Source: Arthrobacter sp. Y81
GTDB taxonomy: Bacteria > Actinomycetota > Actinomycetes > Actinomycetales > Micrococcaceae
DNA length: 64,000 nucleotides
NCBI RefSeq assembly: GCF_002929335.1
Contig: NZ_PJIL01000008.1
Coordinates: 124,001 to 188,000 of the forward strand
Reading direction: 5' to 3'
Shown one piece after another: positions 1-8,363 of the stretch. How positions within the stretch are numbered: position 1 is the first letter of the stretch; each line of letters starts with the position of its first letter. The notes beneath the pieces were generated by a model. It saw only the letters and a list, made by a program, of their open reading frames with translations. It ran no database searches and was not told the origin of the DNA. The position numbers and the translations under genes are program-made.

Positions 1-877
1 TGGTGGGCCGGCTGTGGCCAAGGCCCTCGGCACTTGTGCCATAGCTGCTGAGAAAGGCTGTGCCGATGTAGAAGAAGGCGAAGAGCATCATGGTGGAGGC
101 GCCGCCCAGGAGGATCTGGCGTGGCTGGTTTCGCACCGACTCCCACACGGGCAGCTTGCGCGGCCCCGTCGGGACGGCGCTCTCGTCGCTGGCCTGCTTG
201 AAGACGGGAGTCTCTTCGATCCTGAGGCGGATGTAGAGACCGATCATAACGAGCACGGCACTTCCGATGAACGGAATGCGCCACCCGTACGTGAGGAAGG
301 CCTCCGACTTGTCGCCGAGTGACAGGTTGATGATGAGGAAGGTTGCACTCGCGAGGGCGAAGCCAATCGACGGGCCCAGCTGGGGGAAGGCTGCGAAGAG
401 ACCCCGGTGTTTGGGCGGGGCGTACTCTGCGGCCATCAGTGCCGCACCGGCCCATTCGCCGCCGACAGCGAATCCCTGAAGAAAGCGAAGGACAACGAGG
501 ATGATCGGCGCGGCGATCCCGATGACGCTGGCGTCGGGCAGCAGTCCGATGGTGACGGTCGCGATGCCCATGATGAGCAGTGTGCTGACGAGCGTCTTCT
601 TGCGCCCCAGCCTGTCACCAAAGTGGCCGAAGAGGACAGCACCGAGGGGGCGCGAGACGAAGGCCACGGCAAAGGTTCCGAATGAGGCGAGAGTTCCGGC
701 GGCCGGGCCGAGCGCCGGGAAGAAGACCTGGGGGAAGACGAGGGCCGCAGCCGTACCGTAGATGAGGAAGTCGTAGAACTCGATGATGCTGCCCATCGAG
801 CTGGCGACGGCGACCCTGGCCATCGAGGTGGGGCGCGGACCGGACCGGTTGGCAACCGGTGCGAGGCTTTCGAGCAT
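1..877 (-). CDS. MHS-family (MFS) metabolite:H+ symporter, C-terminus outside window
   Basis: A multi-pass inner-membrane transporter of the metabolite:H+ symporter branch of the major facilitator superfamily (ShiA/ProP-like), expected to import an organic acid or osmolyte with protons. About 292 codons are visible and the frame stays open to the left edge, so the gene is cut by the window. The branch signature EFYDFLIYG is at residues 33-41 and the loop 2-3 motif GHFGDRLGRKKTL at 84-96. The ATG at 877 is chosen because AAAGGAG lies just upstream on the minus strand. It follows the acyl-CoA catabolic operon in the same direction, which suggests it may import that pathway's substrate (inference). 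A dyad sits directly upstream of its ribosome-binding site. The substrate cannot be read from sequence. Confidence 0.9.
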   Translation of the reverse strand, partial: MLESLAPVANRSGPRPTSMARVAVASSMGSIIEFYDFLIYGTAAALVFPQVFFPALGPAAGTLASFGTFAVAFVSRPLGAVLFGHFGDRLGRKKTLVSTLLIMGIATVTIGLLPDASVIGIAAPIILVVLRFLQGFAVGGEWAGAALMAAEYAPPKHRGLFAAFPQLGPSIGFALASATFLIINLSLGDKSEAFLTYGWRIPFIGSAVLVMIGLYIRLRIEETPVFKQASDESAVPTGPRKLPVWESVRNQPRQILLGGASTMMLFAFFYIGTAFLSSYGTSAEGLGHSRPT

Positions 878-890
878 GCGATATCTCCTT

Positions 891-936
891 TGACATCGGT
901 CGTCGAAACGATGATTGCTTCGACGCGAAGATGTCA
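891..936. promoter_or_regulatory. nested inverted repeat upstream of the MHS transporter gene
   Basis: Two nested dyads: TGACATC (891-897) pairs with GATGTCA (930-936), and inside it CGTCGAA (901-907) pairs with TTCGACG (919-925). The structure ends at the ribosome-binding site of the transporter gene. It could be an operator or a stable leader hairpin. Function is not established. Confidence 0.5.
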
Positions 937-962
937 TCGTGCCAGCGCCGTGCGTGCGCCAC

Positions 963-980
963 CACCTCCCGATGGAGGTG
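963..980 (-). terminator. hairpin after the LuxR-type regulator gene
   Basis: A perfect 7-bp stem, CACCTCC (963-969) with GGAGGTG (974-980) and a 4-nt loop, starts about 16 nt past the regulator's stop codon. There is no U-tract on the minus strand (a TTTT follows on the plus strand), so termination of the upstream operon is only possible. Confidence 0.35.
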
Positions 981-995
981 TTTTCGCGCCACCGG

Positions 996-1853
996 TCAGG
1001 GCAAAAGGCGGAGCCTGCGCGCGGCCACTACGGCCTCCGCACGGCTGTGCACGTCCAGTTTCACCATGATCGACTGCATGTAGCTCTTCACGGTAACTGC
1101 CTTGAGCGAGAGCCGTTTACCGGTTTCGGCATAGGAACAGCCGAGCGCCACTTGGGCGAGCACATCCGTCTCCCGACGGGTGAGGTGCGGGGCGCCGGCT
1201 GACGCAGCCTCGGAGCCCTCCAACCGCGCGGTCACGGCAAGGATGCGCTGGGCGAGTTCGGGATCAGTCGTGGTGCTGGCCACCGAGAGGAGCTCGGCAT
1301 GCGCAAGCCGGACGGTCTCGATGAGGTTCCGGTCCGGTGGCTCCGCGGCCAGGCTTTGGACGACCCGGAGAATCGAGACCCGGTGGTCCACCTCGTCCCG
1401 AATGGCCAGTTCCCGCGAGATCCTCGAGGCGCCGGCGCTGAGTTCGGTCACCACGCACTCGCCGATCGATGTGCGCTCCCGCGTTGCCGCGTAGAGGATG
1501 CACCGGGCACGGCCGTCCACGAGGATGGGGAGCGCCACCATCGTCCGTAGCCCCTCGATGCGCACGGCGTCGTCGTGATGATGGGTGATGCTGTCCGAGT
1601 CAAAGTAATCGGCCACCCCGACGGTACGCGCCTGGGAGAGGGCCCGCCCGCCCACCCCCTCACCGGGCTGCACGCTGAGGTTCTTCAGGCCGTGCGTCGT
1701 CGTGCCGAAGAACTCGGTGATGGTGAGCTCGGTGCGGTTTACGAGGCCTGCGAAGAACACAGCTGAGCCAGTCCGGGCTGCGGTTTCCCGGATCGTCCGC
1801 TTCAACAGGTCGCGGTCGCTCGGACGGTAGACGTCGTTGTAACGCGCGGTCAT
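996..1853 (-). CDS. GAF-domain LuxR-family transcriptional regulator
   Basis: A cytoplasmic DNA-binding regulator of 285 residues. Residues about 15-150 look like a GAF sensor domain (GEGVGGRALSQART, then a VALPILVDGRARCILYAA core). Residues about 222-285 form a LuxR/FixJ helix-turn-helix (LTRRETDVLAQVALGCS followed by LKAVTVKSYMQSIMVKL). There is no receiver domain, so it probably senses a small molecule. The start lies 16 nt after the stop of the TetR gene, so the two are probably cotranscribed. The next gene in the same direction is the MHS transporter, whose leader carries a dyad that could be this protein's site (inference). The ligand is unknown. Confidence 0.85.
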   Translation of the reverse strand: MTARYNDVYRPSDRDLLKRTIRETAARTGSAVFFAGLVNRTELTITEFFGTTTHGLKNLSVQPGEGVGGRALSQARTVGVADYFDSDSITHHHDDAVRIEGLRTMVALPILVDGRARCILYAATRERTSIGECVVTELSAGASRISRELAIRDEVDHRVSILRVVQSLAAEPPDRNLIETVRLAHAELLSVASTTTDPELAQRILAVTARLEGSEAASAGAPHLTRRETDVLAQVALGCSYAETGKRLSLKAVTVKSYMQSIMVKLDVHSRAEAVVAARRLRLLP

Positions 1854-1868
1854 GGGGCCCTTCCCCAG

Positions 1869-2552
1869 TCAGACGGAGCGGCCGTCGAGCTTGTCCTGGA
1901 TGCGCCGCGCCAGCTCAGCAGTGGGTGTAGAGCGGGGAAAAACGGCCACGACCAGGTCGTCCCCGGCCGGGAGGGATGCGGGGTCACCCTGCGGCAGTAC
2001 CCCGAACATACGGCGCACCGCCAACAGCTCGTGTTCCAGGTTCTGGAGGGAACCGCGGGAGGAGTCCAGCATCATTTCGCGCAGCACATAGTTATGGGTT
2101 GAGGTGACGGCAGCGGCGAACCGGATTGCATCAAGCGTTGATATACCCGGCAGTGCCTGGCGGAGGTAGTCCGAGAAAAGCCGTTCATATCGGGAGACCA
2201 TGATCGTTTCCCGGTCCCGCAGCGCGGGGACCGCCTGCACCACGTGGTAGCGTTTTTGGGATAATTTGCGGCGTTCGGAAAATTTCACGAAGACCTGCTC
2301 TGCGGCCTGGCACACAGCCTCCCACGGATCGGGATGGCTGGCTGCCAGGTAGACGGTCAGCTCAGCGAGCAGGGCTTCGTGGTCCGCAAAGATCACGTCT
2401 TCCTTGGCGCGGAACTGACGGAAGAAGGTGCTGCGGGAGATTCCGGCAGCCAGGGCAATATCGTCCACGCTGGTCGGGTCGTAGCCATTGTCGGTGAACA
2501 GATCCAGCGCGGCTTCGGCCACGCCGGAACGGAAATTAGCCACTGATGCCAT
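1869..2552 (-). CDS. TetR-family regulator of the acyl-CoA operon
   Basis: A 227-residue TetR-type repressor. The N-terminal helix-turn-helix includes TSVDDIALAAGISRSTFFRQF at about residues 27-47; the rest is a helical ligand-binding domain. I start at ATG 2552 because the family-like sequence begins there; an extension to 2594 is open but lacks homology. The gene overlaps the thiolase 3' end by 17 bp, making it the fifth gene of the operon that starts at 7881. Probable autoregulation, with an acyl- or aryl-CoA as inducer, is inferred from position and from the two 17-bp operators in the operon promoter. Confidence 0.88.
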   Translation of the reverse strand: MASVANFRSGVAEAALDLFTDNGYDPTSVDDIALAAGISRSTFFRQFRAKEDVIFADHEALLAELTVYLAASHPDPWEAVCQAAEQVFVKFSERRKLSQKRYHVVQAVPALRDRETIMVSRYERLFSDYLRQALPGISTLDAIRFAAAVTSTHNYVLREMMLDSSRGSLQNLEHELLAVRRMFGVLPQGDPASLPAGDDLVVAVFPRSTPTAELARRIQDKLDGRSV

Positions 2553-3735
2553 CCCGGTACAGTAGCAGCGCGTCACCCTGTCCGCCGCCGCCACAAAGCG
2601 CGACAGCGGATTTGCCGCTTCCGCGCCGCATCAGCTCGTGGACGGCCGAGACCACCAGCCGCGCTCCGGAGGCGCCGATCGGATGTCCGATGGCGATGGC
2701 ACCGCCGTTGACGTTAACCTTGTCCAAACCGAGGCCCAGGGCCGCTGCGGAGTGCACCACCACCGAGGCGAAGGCCTCGTTGATCTCCACGAAGTCAAGG
2801 TCTCCGGCCGTCCAGCCGGCGCGGGCCAGGGCAGCCGTGATTGCCTGTGCCGGCTTGTCCGGAAGTGTTGTGTCCGGCCCGGCGATCTGCCCGGCGGGCC
2901 CGACGACGGCCAGCACCTCGAGCCCGTGGGCATCGGCGTACGCGCGGGTCACCAGCACGACGGCGGCGGCGCCGTCGCTCAGCGGCGAAGCATTTCCGGC
3001 GGTGACTGTACCCTCCGCGGTGAAGGCCGGCTTCAGCCCCGCCAGCACCTCCTGCGTGGATTGCGGGCGTACGCCCTCGTCATCGCTCACCAGCACGGGC
3101 GCGCCACGTTTCTGCGGCACCGAAACAGGGGTGATTTCGGAGCTGAATCTTCCCTCGGCCCGGGCCGCGGCCGCCCGCTGGTGGGACAGCGCCGCGATAT
3201 TGTCCTGCGCTTCGCGGGAGACCTGAAGGTCCGCGTTGGCGCGGTCTGTGGCAATACCCATGAGTTCCTGGTCAAAGGCATCCGTGAGCCCATCATGGCC
3301 AGCCGAGTCCACGGCCGTGATGCCGCCGTAGAGGTAGCCGGCGCGCGAGCCGGTGAGCAGGTGCGGCGCCTGGCTCATGGATTCCTGGCCGCCGGCGACC
3401 ACCACATCCGCCTCGCCCAGTTTGAGCAGCCTGACGCCCTGGATGATGGCACTCAGCCCGGAGAGGCAGACCTTATTGACGGTGACGGCGGGGGCTCTGA
3501 GCGGTATTCCTGCCGCGACGGCGCTTTGGCGCGCGGGGTTCTGGCCGGCGCCGGCCGTCAGGACCTGGCCCACGATGACCGCATCGACGGCGGCCGGCCC
3601 AACCCCTGAGCGTTCCAGGGCCGCGGCGATGGCCGCGGCGCCAAGCTGCACAGCGCTTTGTGAAGCCAGCTGGCCCACCAGCTTTCCCTGAGGGGTGCGG
3701 GCCGCGCCCACAACGACTATGTCCTTGCTGCTCAT
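2536..3735 (-). CDS. acetyl-CoA C-acyltransferase (thiolase)
   Basis: Cleaves a 3-ketoacyl-CoA with CoA to give acetyl-CoA and a shortened acyl-CoA, the last step of beta-oxidation. The protein has 399 residues, normal for the family. The nucleophile is Cys90 in VNKVCLSG, the catalytic His351 is in GHPIGASGAR, and the second Cys381 is in ALCGGGGQGD. The ATG at 3735 shares ATGA with the stop of the upstream ligase gene, which settles the start against a longer open frame. Biosynthetic thiolase (acetoacetyl-CoA formation) uses the same fold, but the operon context favours degradation. Confidence 0.93.
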   Translation of the reverse strand: MSSKDIVVVGAARTPQGKLVGQLASQSAVQLGAAAIAAALERSGVGPAAVDAVIVGQVLTAGAGQNPARQSAVAAGIPLRAPAVTVNKVCLSGLSAIIQGVRLLKLGEADVVVAGGQESMSQAPHLLTGSRAGYLYGGITAVDSAGHDGLTDAFDQELMGIATDRANADLQVSREAQDNIAALSHQRAAAARAEGRFSSEITPVSVPQKRGAPVLVSDDEGVRPQSTQEVLAGLKPAFTAEGTVTAGNASPLSDGAAAVVLVTRAYADAHGLEVLAVVGPAGQIAGPDTTLPDKPAQAITAALARAGWTAGDLDFVEINEAFASVVVHSAAALGLGLDKVNVNGGAIAIGHPIGASGARLVVSAVHELMRRGSGKSAVALCGGGGQGDALLLYRDGISG

Positions 3736-5366
3736 TTGGTGGGTTCCTTGCTGGGGGCTGGGGCGCTGAGGTCCAGGGCACGTAACCGCGACTTCAGGAC
3801 CTTGCCGGTGGAGTTGTGGGGGAGCACTTCGGGGAAAAGGATCCTGTCCGGAACCTTGAATCCTGAGAGCAGGCCCTTGACGTGCGAGCGGATCTGCTCG
3901 GCCGTGACCGAGCTGGGGCTGCTGCGGATGACAAAGGCCACCGGGCGTTCGCCCCATTTCTCGTGCGGGACGCCGATCACGGCCACGTTCAGCACGGCCG
4001 GGTGGCTGCTAATGGCCTGCTCCACCTCAATGGTGGAGATGTTTTCTCCGCCGGAGATGATGATGTCCTTGGCCCGGTCCTTGAGCTGGATGTAGCCGTC
4101 GGGATGCATGACGCCGAGGTCTCCGGTATGGAACCAGCCCCCGCGGAAGGCGTCGGCCGTGGCCTCGGGATCCTTGAAATAGCCGAGCATCACGTTGTTG
4201 CCACGCAGCACGATTTCGCCCAGCGTTGCGCCGTCGGCCGGGACATCGAGCATGTCCAGGTCCACGATGCGCGCCGTCTCGGCCTGCAGCATTCCCACTC
4301 CCTGGCGGGAGATCTTGACGGCCCTGTCCTGGGTGGAAAGATCATCCCACTCGGGTTGATGCTCACAGATCGTGTACGGGCCATACACCTCGGTCAACCC
4401 ATAAACGTGGACCACACTGATCCCGATTGACTCCAGGGACGTGATGATCGCGGGCGACGGCGGCGCGCCTGCCGTCGTGATCCGCAGCGGCCCCTTCAGC
4501 TTGTGGGCCTGGGGCGCCTCGGCAATAATGCTGCACACCGTGGGGGCGCCGCAGAGGTTGGTGACGCCGAGAGTGTCGATGGCGTCCCAGACGGCGTCCG
4601 CGCGCACAGCCCGCAGGCAGATGTGGACGCCTGCGGCCGCCGTCACGGCCCAAGTGGTGCACCAGCCATTGCAGTGGAACATCGGAAGGGTCCAGAGGTA
4701 GCGTGTTTCGCCGGTGAAGTGATTGTGGAAGGTTTCCCCGAGCGAGTTCAGGTAAGCACCGCGATGCGAATACAGCACGCCCTTGGGCTTGCCCGTGGTG
4801 CCGGAGGTGTAGTTCAGGGTGATCGGGGCGCGTTCGTCCTCTACACTCCACGGAAGATCTGCGTCCTGGTGTCCGGATGCGGCGAGGAAGTCCGCGTACT
4901 GCGTCGTTCCCATGCCTGCCGGGACTTCCGGATACGGGATGGTGCTGTCAGGCACTTCGATCACCTCAGCCACCTGTGTCAGGCCCAGGTCCATGTCCGC
5001 CACCGTGGCCAGCAGTTCCGAATCGGCAAACAGCAGCCTGGCTTCGGAATGCTCCAGGATGAATTGGAGTTCCCGGGCGGACATCCGCGAGTTCAGGGCA
5101 ACCAGGACGCCCCCGGCCAGGGGGACGGCGTAATGGGCAATCAGCAGCTCCGGCACATTAGGACACAGGAAGGCCACCCGGTCGCCGGGCTGGATCCTGC
5201 CCTTGATCGCTTTGGCCAGCCCCTGGGCTTCGTCAGCGAAGTCCCGGTAAGTATAGGAGCGGTCACCGTGGATGATCGCCGTCTTCTGCCCGAACACCTC
5301 CGCGGAGCGCTGCAGGAACCGCAGGGGGCTCAGCGCGGTTTCATTGGGAAGTTCAATTGTGGTCAT
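3732..5366 (-). CDS. AMP-dependent acyl-CoA synthetase/ligase
   Basis: Activates a carboxylic acid to its CoA thioester with ATP through an acyl-adenylate (ANL superfamily), the entry step of this operon's pathway. The 544-residue protein has the P-loop YTSGTTGKPKGVLYSHRG at about residues 184-201, the A5-like YGLTEVYGP, the A7 motif GWFHTGDLGVMHPDGYI at about 410-426, and the C-terminal lysine motif NSTGKVLKS near 520. It resembles medium-chain fatty-acid or cinnamate-type ligases, but the substrate cannot be assigned. It begins 9 nt after the acyl-CoA dehydrogenase gene and overlaps the thiolase by 4 bp. Confidence 0.92.
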   Translation of the reverse strand: MTTIELPNETALSPLRFLQRSAEVFGQKTAIIHGDRSYTYRDFADEAQGLAKAIKGRIQPGDRVAFLCPNVPELLIAHYAVPLAGGVLVALNSRMSARELQFILEHSEARLLFADSELLATVADMDLGLTQVAEVIEVPDSTIPYPEVPAGMGTTQYADFLAASGHQDADLPWSVEDERAPITLNYTSGTTGKPKGVLYSHRGAYLNSLGETFHNHFTGETRYLWTLPMFHCNGWCTTWAVTAAAGVHICLRAVRADAVWDAIDTLGVTNLCGAPTVCSIIAEAPQAHKLKGPLRITTAGAPPSPAIITSLESIGISVVHVYGLTEVYGPYTICEHQPEWDDLSTQDRAVKISRQGVGMLQAETARIVDLDMLDVPADGATLGEIVLRGNNVMLGYFKDPEATADAFRGGWFHTGDLGVMHPDGYIQLKDRAKDIIISGGENISTIEVEQAISSHPAVLNVAVIGVPHEKWGERPVAFVIRSSPSSVTAEQIRSHVKGLLSGFKVPDRILFPEVLPHNSTGKVLKSRLRALDLSAPAPSKEPTK

Positions 5367-5375
5367 GGCGAATCC

Positions 5376-6557
5376 TTAGGCGAAGGCGCTTTGTCCGGTG
5401 ACATCGCGGCCGATCAATAGGGTCTGAATGCTTTGCGTGCCTTCGTAGGTATGGATGGATTCGATGTCCAGAAGGTGCCGGATCACGTGGTTTTCCAGCA
5501 GGATGCCATTGCCGCCCAACATGTCGCGGGCAATGGATGCCAGCTCGCGGGCCTTGCGGGTGTTGTGGTACTTCGCCATCGAGGCCTGGGTGGGGCGCAT
5601 CTGGCCGGCCGCATCAAGCCCCGCGAGGTGGATACAGTGCAGCTGCATGCTGGTCAGCTCCGAGAGCATGTATGCCAGTCGCTCCTGGACAAGTTGGAAC
5701 TTTGCCAGAGGCTTGCCGAACTGTGTCCGCTGCGTGGCATAGTTCAACGCGGCCTCGTAGACGGCGGTGGCGTGGCCGAGGGCGGACCAGGCCACCCCCA
5801 GGCGGGTCGCAACAAGGACTTCGGACGTGTCCTTGAAAGTGCGGGCACCGGGAAGAAGATTGGCTTTTGGAACGCGGACGTTATTGAGCTTGATTCGGGC
5901 TTGGTGTATTGCGCGCAGCGAGGCCTTTCCGGTGATTGTCTCAGCCTCGTAACCCTCTCGGTCCTGTTCCACCAGGAAACCACGGACGTCGCCGTCGTCA
6001 TCGCGTGCCCAGACAACCGTGACATCGCCTACGGAGCCGTTGCCGATCCACTTCTTCTCGCCATTGAGGACGTAGTCCTCCCCGTCGAGCGAGGCGGTGG
6101 TTTCCAAAGCCACGGAATCGGAGCCGTGGTCCGGTTCCGTCAGGGCGAAGGCGCCGAGCTTTTCGCCGCGGGCCAGCGGACCCAGCCAGGTCCTGCGCTG
6201 GGCGTCGGAGCCAAAAAGGGCAATCGTCCGCAGTACCAGGCCGCCCTGGACTGCGATCACCGTGCCCAGGGAACCGTCCCCGCGGGAGACCTCCATGTTG
6301 ACCAGGCCGGCGGCCAGCGCGGACATGGGCTCCAGGCCCTGTACGTCAATGCCATCGGTCAGCAGGTTCATGGTGCCCATCCGCTTGGCCAGGTGGGCGG
6401 GGAACTCGGCCCGTTCCCAGTAGTCGTTCATCTGCGGCAGGGCCTCCGCGGTGAAATCCCGGGCACGCCTCCATGCTTCGCGGTCGGGTGCGGAGATGTT
6501 GGCGAAGACGGAGTAGTAGTCCGTGTCCAGCGGTTCGGCGACGTCGTAGTCGGGCAT
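5376..6557 (-). CDS. acyl-CoA dehydrogenase, glutaryl-CoA dehydrogenase-like
   Basis: An FAD enzyme that introduces the alpha-beta double bond into an acyl-CoA. The protein has 393 residues. The FAD/substrate segment FALTEPDHGSDS is at about 137-148, WIGNGSVGD follows, and the catalytic Glu is in HTYEGTQSIQT at about 370. The C-terminus (LLIGRDVTGQSAF) and the Glu position match the glutaryl-CoA dehydrogenase branch, but the genes around it do not show a lysine/glutarate pathway. Second gene of the operon; an AAGGAT ribosome-binding site precedes the ATG. Confidence 0.92.
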   Translation of the reverse strand: MPDYDVAEPLDTDYYSVFANISAPDREAWRRARDFTAEALPQMNDYWERAEFPAHLAKRMGTMNLLTDGIDVQGLEPMSALAAGLVNMEVSRGDGSLGTVIAVQGGLVLRTIALFGSDAQRRTWLGPLARGEKLGAFALTEPDHGSDSVALETTASLDGEDYVLNGEKKWIGNGSVGDVTVVWARDDDGDVRGFLVEQDREGYEAETITGKASLRAIHQARIKLNNVRVPKANLLPGARTFKDTSEVLVATRLGVAWSALGHATAVYEAALNYATQRTQFGKPLAKFQLVQERLAYMLSELTSMQLHCIHLAGLDAAGQMRPTQASMAKYHNTRKARELASIARDMLGGNGILLENHVIRHLLDIESIHTYEGTQSIQTLLIGRDVTGQSAFA

Positions 6558-6639
6558 GGGCTTGCATCCTTTTTTGGGGAGGAATTGAAGAATGGCGCGG
6601 AGGTAGCGGCGCTTGTTTGGGCGGGCCGCGCGCCCCTGG

Positions 6640-7881
6640 CTATGCTGCGAAGCCGGACCCGGGGTGGAAATCCCTACCCCACACCCGCCGGGAGGCGCCG
6701 CTTTGGTCTAGCAGCGGGGTGAGGCCCCCCTGATGCTGGGGGAAGTTGGCGCCCAGCATCATGCACAAATCCACTTCCGCGGGACCGGCCACCACCTTTT
6801 CGGCGAGCATCAGGCCCACCTCCTCGGCCAGGGCGTCAAGTATCCCTGCCCTGATGGCCCCCGCGTCCGGTGCCGGCACCGAAGCTCCGGCGTCGGCAGC
6901 CGGCAGCAGGGCGGCCGCCTCGGGAAGTACCGTGCCGGACTTAGCCAGGTAGCCGCGCAGCCGTGCATCCGCAATGGCGGTCAGGCTGGTGCTGACATAG
7001 AACCGGTCGGGGTAGGCGGCGTGCATGGTCTCGCAGATGTGCAGCTGGACTGCGGGTCCGATGAAACCCAGCAGCGTCAGCGGGGTCATGGGTAGCCCCA
7101 GCGGGTCCAGGGCATGGTCCGCCAGTTCGATGTCCGTCCCGTCATCAATGACCTGCAGCAGTTCGCAGAACAGCCGGGTCAGGATCCGGTTCACCACAAA
7201 GCCCGGCGTGTCCGTTACCAGAACCGCAGTCTTGCCCAGAAGCCGGGCAAGCGAACAAGCGGTGGCGACGGTGACGTCGTCGTTGTTTTCAGTGCTGATG
7301 ATTTCCACGAGCGGCAGCACGGCCACGGGATTGAAGAAATGCAGTCCCATCAGGCGTTCCGGATGGGCCAGGCCGTGGCCCATCGCCGTCACGGAAAGGG
7401 ACGACGTATTCGTCAGGAGCAGCGCATCAGTGCGCAGCAGGGGCTCGATTTCCGCGAAAACGGCGCGTTTGACGGCCAACTCCTCGAACACCGCCTCGAT
7501 GACCACATCGCAGTCCCGGTACTCGCGCTTATCCACCGTGCCGCGGACAAGATTGCCCAGGTCCCGGGCCGCCGTTTCGCTGAGTTGCCCCCGGTTCACG
7601 AGCTTCTCCAGGTGCGCGGCGATCCAGCCGAGCGCGCCATCCACCTTTGCCTGGGAAAGATCCGTGATCAGGACCGGAACGCCAAGCTGTTTGGCAAAAA
7701 CCAGGGCGAGCTGGCTGGCCATGAGCCCAGCGCCGATCACTCCAACGCTGCGGACGGGGCGGGGATCTACTCCGCGAGCCCCCGCCGGCCGGCGCCGTTC
7801 AGCGTCCAGGAGCGCGGCGGCATATGCGCTGGCCGGTTGAATGGCGGTTTGGCTAGTTTCTACGACAGTGTCAGGAACCAT
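6640..7881 (-). CDS. 3-hydroxyacyl-CoA dehydrogenase
   Basis: Oxidises (S)-3-hydroxyacyl-CoA to 3-ketoacyl-CoA with NAD. The 413-residue protein has the Rossmann motif GVIGAGLMASQ at residues 47-57, the catalytic His in GLHFFNPV near 180 with the partner Glu in LVEII, and the NAD-domain end TPGFVVNRI. It matches the dehydrogenase half of FadB-type enzymes but lacks the N-terminal crotonase (hydratase) domain, and no separate hydratase is in the operon. First gene of the operon; its ATG is 6 nt from a -10 element, so the mRNA may be leaderless. Confidence 0.92.
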   Translation of the reverse strand: MVPDTVVETSQTAIQPASAYAAALLDAERRRPAGARGVDPRPVRSVGVIGAGLMASQLALVFAKQLGVPVLITDLSQAKVDGALGWIAAHLEKLVNRGQLSETAARDLGNLVRGTVDKREYRDCDVVIEAVFEELAVKRAVFAEIEPLLRTDALLLTNTSSLSVTAMGHGLAHPERLMGLHFFNPVAVLPLVEIISTENNDDVTVATACSLARLLGKTAVLVTDTPGFVVNRILTRLFCELLQVIDDGTDIELADHALDPLGLPMTPLTLLGFIGPAVQLHICETMHAAYPDRFYVSTSLTAIADARLRGYLAKSGTVLPEAAALLPAADAGASVPAPDAGAIRAGILDALAEEVGLMLAEKVVAGPAEVDLCMMLGANFPQHQGGLTPLLDQSGASRRVWGRDFHPGSGFAA

Positions 7882-7887
7882 AACACC

Positions 7888-7917
7888 GTTCTACAGTGAA
7901 ACTCAGTGTCAGGTCAA
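7888..7917 (-). promoter_or_regulatory. promoter of the acyl-CoA degradation operon
   Basis: On the minus strand, TTGACC (7917-7912) and TAGAAC (7893-7888) are separated by 18 nt, and the ATG at 7881 follows after 6 nt. Two operator copies flank and fill the promoter, as expected for a repressed operon. Confidence 0.55.
7896..7912. promoter_or_regulatory. operator copy 2 (degenerate), within the promoter spacer
   Basis: GTGAAACTCAGTGTCAG matches the perfect palindrome at 7918-7934 at 14-15 of 17 positions. It lies between the -35 and -10 elements. Probably bound by the TetR protein encoded at 1869-2552 (inference). Confidence 0.6.
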
Positions 7918-7934
7918 GTGAAACTTAGTTTCAC
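7918..7934. promoter_or_regulatory. operator copy 1, perfect 17-bp palindrome
   Basis: GTGAAACTTAGTTTCAC is a perfect palindrome around its central base and lies immediately upstream of the -35 element. Centre-to-centre distance to the second copy is 22 bp, about two helical turns, which would place two dimers on the same face of the DNA. Confidence 0.7.
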
Positions 7935-8100
7935 GCCGGAATTCCGGAGGTACGCGTCGTGGCCAGCTCGAGCAATGCGCAGGGGCGGACGGAGTGCCAA
8001 CCACCAGTGCCGACTACGCGTGCCGGCACGTCGACGTCGACGGCGGATGGATAGCGATATCTCCCTATGGGCGACGGTACGCTCCCTTACAGTAAGGAGG

Positions 8101-8363
8101 GTGAGCAGCAGAATCAGCACGTACGAGGCATGGCACCGCCTGCTTGACGGCAACGAGCGTTTCGTCTCGGGAGATTCGCTGCACCCGAACCAGAACGCCT
8201 CCCGGCGGAGCGAACTGGTGAACACCCAGAATCCGTTCGCCGTCATCTTTGGCTGCGCGGACTCCCGTCTCGCCGCGGAGATCATCTTCGACGTCGGCCT
8301 CGGCGACGTCTTCGTGGTGCGCACGGCCGGCCACGTGATCGACGACGCCATTCTCAGGTCTAA
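8101..8363 (+). pseudogene. beta-carbonic anhydrase, 3' truncated
   Basis: The first about 87 codons read as a beta-carbonic anhydrase N-terminus: YEAWHRLLDGNERFV, then NPFAVIFGCADSRLAAEI with the zinc Cys and the Cys-x-Asp-Ser-Arg motif, then FVVRTAGHVIDDAILRS. After about 8363 the similarity stops: the expected HxxC zinc-ligand segment is missing and the frame continues into unrelated sequence. About half the enzyme is lost, so CO2 hydration activity is not expected. The GTG at 8101 has a strong TAAGGAGG directly upstream, inside a small dyad (CCTTAC-A-GTAAGG, 8085-8097). Confidence 0.85.

Noticed and set aside
8019-8030. CGTGCCGGCACG palindrome upstream of the broken carbonic anhydrase gene
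   Set aside because: Short GC-rich palindromes are frequent in this genome; no promoter is placed to use it.
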